The notes under the pieces were generated by a model, which saw only the letters and a program-made list of their open reading frames with translations, was not told the DNA's origin and searched no databases. The position numbers were made by a program, and so were the translations under genes. Shown piece after piece: positions 17,292 to 25,771 of a stretch of 64,000 nucleotides of DNA. Origin of the DNA: Streptomyces sp. 130 (GTDB lineage: Bacteria > Actinomycetota > Actinomycetes > Streptomycetales > Streptomycetaceae); assembly GCF_007096885.1 (NCBI RefSeq), contig NZ_VJNO01000021.1, positions 50,504 to 114,503 on the forward strand. Reading direction: 5' to 3'. Each line of letters starts with the position of its first letter. The stretch's first letter is position 1.

Positions 17292-17327
17292 CCGAGGGCC
17301 GGATCTTCGAAAAGATCCGGCCCTCGG
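17292..17327. terminator. Perfect 16-bp hairpin, tRNA/catR terminator
   Basis: 17292-17307 pairs perfectly with 17312-17327 around a four-base loop that reads TTCG on the minus strand, a stable tetraloop. It sits 8 bases after the tRNA 3' end and between two converging transcripts, so it can serve both. Confidence 0.85.
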
Positions 17328-17334
17328 CCTTCAG

Positions 17335-17408
17335 TAGCGGGGACAGGATTTGAACCTGCGACCTCTGGGTTATGAGCCCAGCGAGCTACCGAGCTGCTCC
17401 ACCCCGCG
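17335..17408 (-). tRNA. Initiator tRNA-fMet (CAT), copy 1
   Basis: A 74-base tRNA on the minus strand with anticodon CAT in the loop CTCATAA. The anticodon stem has three consecutive G-C pairs (GGG/CCC) and position 1 is not paired with position 72 (C1 opposite T72), both hallmarks of initiator tRNA. The T-loop is GTTCAAATC. The 3' CCA is not encoded (CTG follows). Copy 2 at 19799 is identical. Confidence 0.97.
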
Positions 17409-17422
17409 TCGTTGTGTTCACA

Positions 17423-17451
17423 ACCCTACGGGACGGCTCGGACCAGTGCAA
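17423..17451 (-). promoter_or_regulatory. HrdB-type promoter of initiator tRNA copy 1
   Basis: On the minus strand TTGCAC (17451-17446) and TAGGGT (17428-17423) are separated by 17 bases, close to the vegetative consensus. The tRNA begins 14 bases after the -10 element, leaving a very short 5' leader. It starts upstream of the Sel1 gene's 3' end region and is therefore separate from that gene. Confidence 0.75.
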
Positions 17452-17515
17452 ATTCGTTCGGCCGACTTCGTTTGCGCCGCCGCCGGAGCCCCGGGCTCCG
17501 GCCCGCGCCCAGGGC

Positions 17516-19585
17516 CTACGCCGTCAGTTCCTGGTGCAGGGCCTCGCGGAGGCGCGCCGCGCGCTCCGCGACCTCCGCCGGGCCGAGCTCGACCGCCCGG
17601 GCGCACCAGCGCTGCCCCTCCGCCAGCTCACCGCGGCGCGCGGCGAGCAGGGCCAGGCGCAGCGCGGCCCGCCCGTGACCGTCGGCGGCGGCGCGGGTCC
17701 ACCACAGGGCGGCCTCGCGCTCGCTGCCCTCGCGGGCCAGCAGCAGGCCGAGGTTGAACGCGCCGTTGCGGCTGCCGGACTCGGCCGCCGCGCGGTACCA
17801 GTACCCGGCGCTCTCCACGTCTCCCCGGGAGGCGGCGAGCATGCCGACGCGGACCTGGGCGCGGCGGTGCCCCTGCTCGGCGGCCCGCTCGTACCACTCC
17901 TCGCACTCGGTCTTCTCGGGCAGCGGCTCGCCCAGCGCCGGCGGCCCGGGCGGCGGCTGCCGCGCGTCGAGCAGCCCGGCCAGCCGGAAGGCCGCCTCCG
18001 CGCTGCCGCCGCCCGCCGCGCAGCGCAGGTGGCGCTCGGCCTCCTGCTCCTCGCCGTGGTGCAGGAGCGCCATGCCGACCTGGAGCGCCGCCTCGGTGTG
18101 CCCGGCCGCCGCCGCCCGCTCGTACCAGAGGAGGGCGGTGCGGTCCTCGTCGCGCCCGGCGTAGAGGATGCCGAGGTTGAAGGCCGCGTCCACGCTGCCC
18201 GCCTCGGCCGCCTTGGAGAACCAGGGCTCGGCGCCGGCCGGGTCGCCGGCCTGGAGCAGGAGCACGGCGAGCGCGTTGGCCGCCTCGCGGTGGCCGGCGT
18301 AGGCGGCGCGGCGGTACCACTGCTCGGCCTGGGCGGTCCGGTCCTGGGCGGCGCAGAGCAGCCCGAGGTTGTACGCGCCGTTGACGTCGCCCGCGTCCAT
18401 CGCCGCGCGGTACCAGCGCTCGGCGGTCTGCTGCTCGCCCCGGGCCGCGTGCAGCGCGCCGAGGGCGTTCGCGGCGTTGCCGTCGCCGTCCTGGGCGGCG
18501 CGCAGCCACCACACGGCGGCGCTCTCCCGGTCGCCCGCGTCGCGCAGCAGGAAGCCGAGCGCGCAGGCGGCCCGGGCCTCGCCCGCCTTGGCCGACATCA
18601 GATACCAGCGCCCGGCCTCCTTCAGCTCGCCGCGCTGTTCGAGGATCGCCCCGAGGTGCAGGGCGGCGCGCCGGTGACCGCGCGCGGCGGCCTGCCGGTA
18701 CCACTGCTCGGCCTCGCCGCCGCGCGCCTGTCCGGGGCCGGAGACCGGGCCGTCGCCCTCGGCGGTGCGGCGGGGCGCGGCGGGCTGCGCGCCGGAGCGC
18801 GGGCCCAGGCCGGGGCGGCCGAACACCTCGTGCGCGGCGTCGGCGGCGTTGCGCTCCAGGAGGCGCGCCAGTCGGTAGGCGGCCTCGCGGTGGCCCTGTT
18901 CGGCGGCGGCGCGCAGCCAGCGCTCGGCTCCGACGTCGCTGCGGTGCTCCAGGAGGTCGGCCAGGGCGTAGGCGCCGAGCGCGTGGCCCTGCTCGGCGGA
19001 CTGGCGCAGCCAGTACTCGGCGGCGGGCTCGTCCCCGCGCTCGCGGAAGTGCCGGCCCAGGGCGTGCGCGGCGGCGGCGGAGCCGGCCACGGCGGCGGTG
19101 CGCCACCAGCCGGCCGCCTCGTCGGGGTAGCCGCGCTGGTGCAGCAGGACGCCCAGGTTGTTCGCGGCGGCCCGGTCCCCGGCGGCGGTGGCGCCACGCA
19201 GGTAGGGCTCGGCGCCGGCGAGGTCGCCCCGGCGCAGGAGCAGGGCGCCGAGCACGCTCATCGACGCGGTGTCACCGGCGTCGGCCGCGCGGCGGTGGCG
19301 GGCCTCGGTCTCCGCGCCGTCCGCGCTCGCCTCGGCCTCCGCCCGCTCGGCGTTCTCCACCCCGTGGGCGGCCTCGATGGTCTCTGCGGTCTCGGTGGTC
19401 GCGGCACTCTCCGCGTTCTCGGCGTCCTCGGAAGTCTGGGCGGTCCCGGTGCTCTCGATGGTGTCTTTGTACTGCTCGGCGGCAGCGGCAAACACCGCAT
19501 CCGCCATCTTTTCCGCCGGATGGACGTGACCCCGCGCAAACCGCCCTGTCTTCAACAGAGTTGCCCTGTCCCCCATAAATACCAT
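17516..19585 (-). CDS. Large Sel1/TPR-repeat protein
   Basis: A 689-residue, largely alpha-helical protein. Residues about 1-95 are low-complexity Glu/Ala/Thr sequence; from about 95 to the end it is built of roughly fifteen to sixteen 35-37-residue Sel1-like repeats with the pattern AAxxGxxxAAxxLGxLLxxRGxxxxAExWYRxAAxxG. Sel1 repeats are scaffolds for protein complexes in signalling and secretion. There is no signal peptide or membrane helix, so it is probably cytoplasmic. The first ATG (19585) or ATG 19576 (MGDRATLLKTGRF) could be used. It is flanked by the two identical initiator tRNA genes. Internal repeats make it prone to copy-number change and assembly error. Confidence 0.85.
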   Translation of the reverse strand: MVFMGDRATLLKTGRFARGHVHPAEKMADAVFAAAAEQYKDTIESTGTAQTSEDAENAESAATTETAETIEAAHGVENAERAEAEASADGAETEARHRRAADAGDTASMSVLGALLLRRGDLAGAEPYLRGATAAGDRAAANNLGVLLHQRGYPDEAAGWWRTAAVAGSAAAAHALGRHFRERGDEPAAEYWLRQSAEQGHALGAYALADLLEHRSDVGAERWLRAAAEQGHREAAYRLARLLERNAADAAHEVFGRPGLGPRSGAQPAAPRRTAEGDGPVSGPGQARGGEAEQWYRQAAARGHRRAALHLGAILEQRGELKEAGRWYLMSAKAGEARAACALGFLLRDAGDRESAAVWWLRAAQDGDGNAANALGALHAARGEQQTAERWYRAAMDAGDVNGAYNLGLLCAAQDRTAQAEQWYRRAAYAGHREAANALAVLLLQAGDPAGAEPWFSKAAEAGSVDAAFNLGILYAGRDEDRTALLWYERAAAAGHTEAALQVGMALLHHGEEQEAERHLRCAAGGGSAEAAFRLAGLLDARQPPPGPPALGEPLPEKTECEEWYERAAEQGHRRAQVRVGMLAASRGDVESAGYWYRAAAESGSRNGAFNLGLLLAREGSEREAALWWTRAAADGHGRAALRLALLAARRGELAEGQRWCARAVELGPAEVAERAARLREALHQELTA

Positions 19586-19754
19586 CGTCGCACCACCTGT
19601 AACCCGCGTACACCTGGTATATCGCGGTCAGTGACGTCACTTCAGCGTTTTGTCGACATGCCCACAGAGAGACAAGTCAAACACGTCCCCGGCCAACTCG
19701 TGCCCCTCGAACCGCACTTCACGCCCACCTCGTGAACAGGCCGCCACGGCACGA

Positions 19755-19790
19755 CGAAGGCCCGGATCCCCTGGAGGATCCGGGCCTTCG
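19755..19790. terminator. Hairpin downstream of initiator tRNA copy 2
   Basis: 19755-19769 and 19776-19790 form a perfect 15-bp stem with a six-base loop, 8 bases beyond the 3' end of tRNA copy 2 on the minus strand. It parallels the hairpin beside copy 1 although the stem sequences differ. Confidence 0.8.
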
Positions 19791-19798
19791 TCTTTCAG

Positions 19799-19872
19799 TA
19801 GCGGGGACAGGATTTGAACCTGCGACCTCTGGGTTATGAGCCCAGCGAGCTACCGAGCTGCTCCACCCCGCG
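19799..19872 (-). tRNA. Initiator tRNA-fMet (CAT), copy 2
   Basis: Identical over all 74 bases to copy 1 and with the same initiator hallmarks (unpaired 1-72, three G-C pairs in the anticodon stem, CAT anticodon, no encoded CCA). Identity extends several bases on both sides (CAG before the 3' end, and TCGTTGTGTTCA beyond the 5' end). A TACGGT -10-like element lies upstream (about 19887-19892), but no good -35 is seen. Confidence 0.97.
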
Positions 19873-19923
19873 TCGTTGTGTTCAAACCGTACCACGACGC
19901 GGGGCGGAGCTTTACCGGGTTAC

Positions 19924-22923
19924 TCAGCCCCCGCCCTCATCGCCCGTTTTGTCCGAAGCGCTGGCCTGGCTCGCCTTGTCGCCCTTGTCACTCTCATCGG
20001 GCTTGTCCGCCTTGCCGTCACCGGACGTGCCGGCCTTGCCGTCGGCGTCCGCCTTGGACTGGGCCGCGGCAGCCCGCTCCAGCGCGTCCTGGAGATCGGT
20101 CTGCGCCTTGCCGTAGGCCGCCCAGTCCTGCTTCTTCAGCGCCGCCTCGCCTTCCGTGTACGCCTTCTGGGCGTCGGCGATCGCCTTCTTCAGCGCGGCG
20201 TCACCGGTGGCCGGCGGCTGGCTGGTGTCCGGCGGCTCGGTGGTGTCGCCCGGCGGCTCGCTCGTATCGGAACCATCGGCGCCGAACACCGCGTTCAGCG
20301 CCTCGCCGAGGCTGTTCTCGAAGACGATCTTCGAGCCGTACGAGGCGGCGACCTTGCGCAGCAGCGGGTAGTTCTGCGTACCACCGCGCGTGTAGACCGG
20401 CTCGATGTAGAGGAAGCCCCCTTCGAGCGGCACGGTCAGCAGGTTGCCGTACTCGATGTCGGAGTCGGTGCCCTTGAGGTTTCTCACGAACTCGGCGACG
20501 TCGTCGTTGCCGTTGAGCTCACTCTGTACCTGGCCTGGGCCCTTCACCGCGCCGGTGACTCTCAGGAGCCTTATCGTGCCGTAGTCCTTGCTGGCCGCGT
20601 CGGCGTCCACCGCCATGAACGCCCCGAGGTCGGGCCGCCCCTTCGGGGTGAACGTCGTGGTCAGCGAGAACTTCTGAGCCGTCTGCCCCGGCATCTTTAT
20701 GCTCAGGTAGTACGGCGGGACGGAGCCGGACTCCTTGTTGGTCGGGTCGTCCGGAACCTGCCAGGCGTCACTGCCGCTGTAGAACTGCGCGGGGCTCGTG
20801 ACGTGGTAGCGGGTCAGCAGCTCGCGCTGCACCTTGAACAGGTCCTGCGGGTAGCGCAGGTGGTCCATCAGCTCCTGCGGGATGTCCGCCCTGGGCTTCA
20901 CGGTCCCGGGGAACGCCTTGCGCCAGGTCTTCAGGACCGGGTCCTGCGTGTCCCACTCGTACAGCGTGACCGTGCCGTCGTAGGCGTCGACCGTGGCCTT
21001 CACCGAGTTGCGGATGTAGTTGACCTGGTTCTGCTGGGCGACGACCGCGCGCTGGTTGGTGGTCAGCGAGTCGGCGGTGGTGTCCCCGAGCGTGGTGCGC
21101 GAGGCGTACGGGTAGCCGTTGGTCGTCGTGTAGGCGTCGACGACCCACTGGATGCGCTTGTTCACCACGGCCGGGTAGGCGTCGCCGTCGATGGTGAGCC
21201 AGGGGGCCACCGCCTCCACGCGCTCCTTGGGCGTGCGGTTGTAGAGAATCCGCGACCCGTCGCCGATGGCGCCCGAGTAGAGGATCTGCGGCTCGCTGAA
21301 CGCCACCGCGTAGGCGGCGCGGTTGAACGTGTTGGAGAGACTGACCCCGCTGTCGCCCTTGTAGCTGGTGGTCTTCTCGCCGTCCTCCTCGTAGTCGAGC
21401 TCCTTCTGGGGCCCGCCGACGATGGAGTACTGCTCGGTCTTCTCGCCGTAGTAGATCTCCTGCTTGTACGTGCCCAGGTCGCCGGTGGTCGGCAGCCCGG
21501 ACTCGGTGAAGTCGGGAGATCCCTGCGGGTTCTTACCGGTGGTGGTCCCCCGGGCGGCGATGGCGCCGTAGCCGTGGGTGTACGTGAAGTGGTCGTTGAT
21601 CCAGTTGCGCTTGGGGATGCCCTCGATGTTGAGCTCGCGCAGACCGATGACCGTGTCCTGCTCCTTGCCGGCGTCGTCCTTGTAGCGGTCGACGTCCAGC
21701 GTCTTGGGGAACTGGTAGTAGTTCCTCTTCTGCTGGAGCTGCTGGAAGGCGGGCGAGACGACGTTGGGGTCCATCACCCGGTAGCTGGCCGCGTCGTTCG
21801 CCGCCGCCCGGAGCTTGGCGTCGTCGTCCTCGGTGGACTTGCCCGTGTAGTCCGAGACCTGCGCGTCGTCGATGCCGTACGCGTCGCGGGTGGCCTCGAT
21901 GTTCTTCCGGATGAACGGGGCTTCTTTGGCCTGCTCGTTCGGCTGGACCTGGAACTTCTGCACGATGGCCGGGTAGAGGCCGCCGATCAGGATGGCCGAG
22001 AGGACCATGAGGCCGAAGCCGATCACCGGCAGCTGCCAGGTGCGCCGCCAGAGCGTCGCGAAGAACAGCACCGCGCAGATGGCGGCGATGCAGAACAGGA
22101 TCGTCTTCGCCGGGAGGTACGCGTTGGCGTCGACGTACCGCAGGCCCGTCCAGTTGTCCGTGGCCTTGAAGTCACTGGACTTCACCGCCAGGCCGTACCG
22201 GTCGAGCCAGTACGCCACGGCCTTCAGCGCGACGAAGACGCCGAGCAGCACCGACAGATGGCCGGTGGCCGCGCCCGTCGCCCGCGCGCCGGGGCTGGTG
22301 ACACGCAGCCCGCCGTACAGGTAGTGGGTCAGCGCGGCGGCGATCAGCGAGAGCACCGTGGCCGCGAAGCCGAAGCCCAGCAGGAAGCGGTACCAGGGCA
22401 GGTCGAAGGCGTAGAACGACACGTCCAGATGGAACTGGGGGTCCTTCTGGCCGAACGACACGCCGTTCACGTACATCAGCCAGGTCCGCCACTGACCCGA
22501 CGCGGAGGCGCCGGCGATCAGGCCGACCAGCGCGGTGACCGCCAGCAGCACCCACTTCTTGTACGGGGCGAGGCCCATCCGGTAGCGGTCCAGGCTCTGC
22601 TGCTCCAGCGACATCGCGCTCAGCGGCGGCCGGAGCCGGTGCGCGAGCCAGATGTTCAGGCCGACGGCCAGGGCCATCAGCAGTCCGAAGACGAGGAACA
22701 GCCCGATCTTGGTCCACAGGGTGGTGGTGAAGACGGACGAATACGCGACCGACCTGTACCAGAGCCAGTCCGTCCAGAATCCTGCGAACATGACGAACGC
22801 CATGGCGAGAATCGCCAGGACGCCCAGAGTCATGAGCAGGGTTCGGGCGCGCCGGGACGGGCGGCCGACTCTGATCCGTGGCCCGGTCGGGCCTCCGCCG
22901 CGGTCCGGCATCTGGAAAGCCAA
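19924..22923 (-). CDS. UPF0182 family large membrane protein
   Basis: About 999 residues. The N-terminal 330 residues contain seven or so membrane helices (first LLMTLGVLAILAMAFVMFAG), then a large domain of about 550 residues, probably outside the membrane, with repeated aromatic, Tyr-rich motifs (NYYQFPKTLDVDRY, DHFTYTHGYGAIAA, GGFLYIEPVYTRG). The C-terminal 120 residues are Asp/Lys/Ala-rich and low-complexity (KADKPDESDKGDKAS). The family is conserved in actinobacteria and has no established function. I choose TTG 22923 because GAGG lies 8 bases upstream and the product starts as homologues do (AFQMPDRGGG); ATG 22911 is the alternative. A SigR-like element lies upstream. Confidence 0.88.
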   Translation of the reverse strand: MAFQMPDRGGGPTGPRIRVGRPSRRARTLLMTLGVLAILAMAFVMFAGFWTDWLWYRSVAYSSVFTTTLWTKIGLFLVFGLLMALAVGLNIWLAHRLRPPLSAMSLEQQSLDRYRMGLAPYKKWVLLAVTALVGLIAGASASGQWRTWLMYVNGVSFGQKDPQFHLDVSFYAFDLPWYRFLLGFGFAATVLSLIAAALTHYLYGGLRVTSPGARATGAATGHLSVLLGVFVALKAVAYWLDRYGLAVKSSDFKATDNWTGLRYVDANAYLPAKTILFCIAAICAVLFFATLWRRTWQLPVIGFGLMVLSAILIGGLYPAIVQKFQVQPNEQAKEAPFIRKNIEATRDAYGIDDAQVSDYTGKSTEDDDAKLRAAANDAASYRVMDPNVVSPAFQQLQQKRNYYQFPKTLDVDRYKDDAGKEQDTVIGLRELNIEGIPKRNWINDHFTYTHGYGAIAARGTTTGKNPQGSPDFTESGLPTTGDLGTYKQEIYYGEKTEQYSIVGGPQKELDYEEDGEKTTSYKGDSGVSLSNTFNRAAYAVAFSEPQILYSGAIGDGSRILYNRTPKERVEAVAPWLTIDGDAYPAVVNKRIQWVVDAYTTTNGYPYASRTTLGDTTADSLTTNQRAVVAQQNQVNYIRNSVKATVDAYDGTVTLYEWDTQDPVLKTWRKAFPGTVKPRADIPQELMDHLRYPQDLFKVQRELLTRYHVTSPAQFYSGSDAWQVPDDPTNKESGSVPPYYLSIKMPGQTAQKFSLTTTFTPKGRPDLGAFMAVDADAASKDYGTIRLLRVTGAVKGPGQVQSELNGNDDVAEFVRNLKGTDSDIEYGNLLTVPLEGGFLYIEPVYTRGGTQNYPLLRKVAASYGSKIVFENSLGEALNAVFGADGSDTSEPPGDTTEPPDTSQPPATGDAALKKAIADAQKAYTEGEAALKKQDWAAYGKAQTDLQDALERAAAAQSKADADGKAGTSGDGKADKPDESDKGDKASQASASDKTGDEGGG

Positions 22924-22988
22924 CGTGCGCACCTCGAAGTTCGCGGGTCGTGTGAAGCGGGCCCAGCGATCGTAGAGCCCATCCCTTC

Positions 22989-23014
22989 AACTTACTGATG
23001 CTTTACCTAGTTCC
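22989..23014 (-). promoter_or_regulatory. Candidate SigR-like promoter of the UPF0182 gene
   Basis: GGAAC (23014-23010) and GTT (22991-22989) on the minus strand are 18 bases apart. One base differs from the exact SigR -35 GGAAT, so this may be a weak SigR site or a related ECF promoter. It lies 66 bases before the proposed TTG start. Confidence 0.4.
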
Positions 23015-23048
23015 CGTTCCGGGGGCGGAAGGAGGCAGGATATTGCCC

Positions 23049-23606
23049 ATGTCCAACGTTTCCCCCTCGGGCCCCCCGATGGCCGCGAGCCCGCTCACCG
23101 TCGCGGTGCTCGAAATCGATGAGTACGTCTCCACCCTCGGCTGGGACCAGCCGGCCCGCCTCTTCGCACTGGTCGACACCGCGCGGCTACGGGCCCAGGA
23201 ACCCGGCCTCGCCGCCCAGCTCGGCCTCGACGACGGTGCGAAGGCCGCCGCGCTGACCCCCGTCGAGCAGGAGGAGCTGCCCGCGGGCACGGCGCTGGAC
23301 GAGTTCCTCGCCACGATCGCCTGGCCCGACGCGGTCGCCGGGTGCGCGATGACGGTGGAGCGCCTGATGCTGCCGCCGTCCGCCGAGGCGTCCGTGCCGG
23401 ACGGACTGGACGACAAGCGGCTGACCGAGTGGGTCGCCGAGCACCCCGACCGGCAGGAGGTGCGGATGACCGTGGCCGTTCTGCGGGACGGGGCGCGTGA
23501 GTCCGCCGTCCGCCTGCGCGAGAAGGACTCGGCGAGCGAGGTGCTGACCGGCGCCGGTCTCGTGCCGGGCCTGGCCGAGGCGCTGGCGGCCACCTTCGAG
23601 TCCTGA
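23049..23606 (+). CDS. PPA1309 family protein, function unknown
   Basis: A 185-residue soluble acidic protein typical of the conserved actinobacterial PPA1309 family. Recognisable are the N-terminal VAVLEIDEYVSTLGWDQPARLFALVDT, the TIAWPDAVAGCAMTVERLMLP segment with one Cys and the WVAEHPDRQEVRMTVAVLRDG block. No catalytic motif is obvious. ATG 23049 begins the conserved part; it is divergent from the UPF0182 gene and convergent with the PDZ protease gene, the usual actinobacterial order, suggesting a linked but unknown role. Confidence 0.85.
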   Translation: MSNVSPSGPPMAASPLTVAVLEIDEYVSTLGWDQPARLFALVDTARLRAQEPGLAAQLGLDDGAKAAALTPVEQEELPAGTALDEFLATIAWPDAVAGCAMTVERLMLPPSAEASVPDGLDDKRLTEWVAEHPDRQEVRMTVAVLRDGARESAVRLREKDSASEVLTGAGLVPGLAEALAATFES

Positions 23607-23634
23607 CCGTCCGCCGTGCGCCGCGGGGGCGCGG

Positions 23635-24723
23635 TCAGCCCGCCGAGCAGCTCGGCAGCCCGGCCGTGTCCCCCGCGCGGAGCTTGTCCAGGGACTTCCT
23701 GGCGTCGTCGATGGTCTTGACCCGGATCAGGGTGAGCCCGTCGGGGGTGTCCGCCGCAGCGGCTTCGCAGTTGTCGTCGGGGGTGAGGAAGTAGCGTGCG
23801 CCCGCCTCGCGCGCGCCGACCAGCTTCATGGTGATCCCGCCGATCGGGCCGACCTTGCCGGCGTCGTCGATCGTGCCGGTGCCGGCGATGAACTTGCCGC
23901 CCGTCAGCTGTCCCGGGGTCAGTTTGTCGAGGATGCCCAGGGAGAACATCAGCCCCGCGCTCGGGCCGCCCACGTCGGCGAGCTTGATGTCGATGTCGAA
24001 GGGAAAGGTGTGGTCGGTCCCCGCCTGGATGCCGACGATCGCGCGGTCCCCCTCGGGGGCCTTCACGGTCGTGAGGGTGACCTTCTCGCTGCCTTCGGGC
24101 TTCTTGCCGGCCTTCTCGGCCGCCGCCGCGGTCTTGGCCGGGATCACCGTGAAGACGACGTCCTGGCCGGGCTTGTGCTTGGTGACCAGCTTCGCCACGT
24201 CCTCGGGCTTCCCGACCGCGGTGCCGTCGACGTCCTTGATGATGTCGCCCGCGTGCAGCTTGCCCTGTGACGGGCTGTCCTTGACGACGCTGGAGACCAC
24301 GACGTACGAGGTGACCGGGATGTTCAGCTCCTTGAGCGCCGCGACCTTGGCGCTCTCCTGGGACTGGCTGAACTCCTCGGCGTTCTCCTGCGTCGACTCC
24401 TCCTCGGTCTTGCCGTCCGGGTAGAGGGTGTCGTGCGGTACGACGACGCTGTCGTGGCCCAGCCACCCGGAGACGGCCTCCACCAGGTTCATGCTGTAGT
24501 CGGCGCCGGTGACGCGGACCGTCGTCATGTTGAGGTTGCCGGACGTCTTGTACGTCTTGTGGCCGGTGATCCGCAGGACGGGGTCGCCCTCGACGTCACC
24601 GAGCGTGTTCACCGTCGGACCGGGAGACATCTCCGAGTACGGCACTTTGATCAGCACGCCTGCGCAGAGCAGCGCGATCAGGATCAGCGTGGAGGCGAGC
24701 ATCGTCGCGGTGCGGCGTGGCAT
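23635..24723 (-). CDS. Membrane-anchored PDZ-Lon-like serine protease (YlbL family)
   Basis: A 362-residue protein: one N-terminal membrane anchor (MLASTLILIALLCAGVLIKV), a PDZ domain (about residues 130-200, KDSPSQGKLHAGDIIKDVDG) and a C-terminal Lon-type proteolytic domain. The Ser-Lys dyad is visible: Ser in DVGGPSAGLMFSLGIL and Lys in IGGITMKLVGAREAG. No ATPase domain is present, as expected for the YlbL group, which degrades or processes envelope proteins. The C-terminus has a Cys pair-like arrangement (DDNCEAA and PSCSAG) that may form a disulfide outside the membrane. Confidence 0.93.
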   Translation of the reverse strand: MPRRTATMLASTLILIALLCAGVLIKVPYSEMSPGPTVNTLGDVEGDPVLRITGHKTYKTSGNLNMTTVRVTGADYSMNLVEAVSGWLGHDSVVVPHDTLYPDGKTEEESTQENAEEFSQSQESAKVAALKELNIPVTSYVVVSSVVKDSPSQGKLHAGDIIKDVDGTAVGKPEDVAKLVTKHKPGQDVVFTVIPAKTAAAAEKAGKKPEGSEKVTLTTVKAPEGDRAIVGIQAGTDHTFPFDIDIKLADVGGPSAGLMFSLGILDKLTPGQLTGGKFIAGTGTIDDAGKVGPIGGITMKLVGAREAGARYFLTPDDNCEAAAADTPDGLTLIRVKTIDDARKSLDKLRAGDTAGLPSCSAG

Positions 24724-24815
24724 GGAACGACAGTACGGGAAGGGTCTGTCAGTGCACCGCCGGGGCCGGTCCGTACGGGGCCGGGGCGGGCGGGTCGAGG
24801 ACGCCGGGGGCGGCC

Positions 24816-25004
24816 TCAGACGTTCGAGATCTGCTCCGCCGGTTCGGAACCGGAGTGGGACTTCTCCATGGCTTCACGGAAGCGCGCGTACCCGGCGAGT
24901 TCGGTGACGTCACCGGTGGTGCGGTTGCGGGCGGCCCAGCCTCCCCATATCGCCGCGCCGAACGCGGCGAGAACCGGAATCAACAACCAGGCGAGCGCTG
25001 CCAT
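24816..25004 (-). CDS. Small membrane protein, function unknown
   Basis: A 62-residue protein: a hydrophobic helix at residues 2-24 (AALAWLLIPVLAAFGAAIWGGW), then a charged helix (VTELAGYARFREAMEK). ATG 25004 follows GGGAGG at a good distance. It is a conserved small actinobacterial protein in this neighbourhood between the PDZ protease and moaE. Function is not known. Confidence 0.75.
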   Translation of the reverse strand: MAALAWLLIPVLAAFGAAIWGGWAARNRTTGDVTELAGYARFREAMEKSHSGSEPAEQISNV

Positions 25005-25131
25005 GCCGACCTCCCTACCCACTGATGCGGCCGACTGGCCGATCAGCAGATTAACCATGTGGAGAACCAACGCTCGTGGCAGGGGTGCGGTTACGCAAAT
25101 CGGGGCGGATGCCCGCCGTTCCGGTTTGCGA

Positions 25132-25593
<462 letters not shown>

Positions 25594-25674
25594 GACCCCC
25601 ATCGTGCCGTACCGCACCGACAACGCGGTATTGCCGGTTCACCCGGCGGGCCGCGCCGCGGCTTGGAGTCTCCT

Positions 25675-25771
25675 ACAGGGCGCTCGGAGACAGGCCGCTC
25701 GGACAGGGTGCCGGCTACAGGCGCTCGGAGACAGGGTGCTCGGCCGCAGACGCCCGGAGACAGGGCGCTCA
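25675..25771. repeat. Degenerate tandem repeat, CGCTCGGAGACAGGG-like
   Basis: Four to five imperfect copies of a 15-27-base unit with core CGCTCGGAGACAGG fill the gap between moaE and the SDR gene. The last unit (CAGGGCGCTCAG) overlaps the SDR stop codon at 25769-25771. It may be a 3'-end minisatellite; no gene is seen in it. Confidence 0.7.

Noticed and set aside
17331..19885. tRNA-flanked integrated element (attL/attR)
   Set aside because: There is no integrase, the enclosed Sel1 gene has the composition of neighbours, and full-length tRNA duplication rather than a short att core is present. Gene duplication is a simpler view.
19876..22998. A 1,040-residue open frame antisense to the UPF0182 gene
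   Set aside because: Its sequence is Val/Gly/Arg/Asp-biased without domains; the minus-strand frame matches a known family along its length. In 72% G+C DNA such antisense frames stay open by chance.
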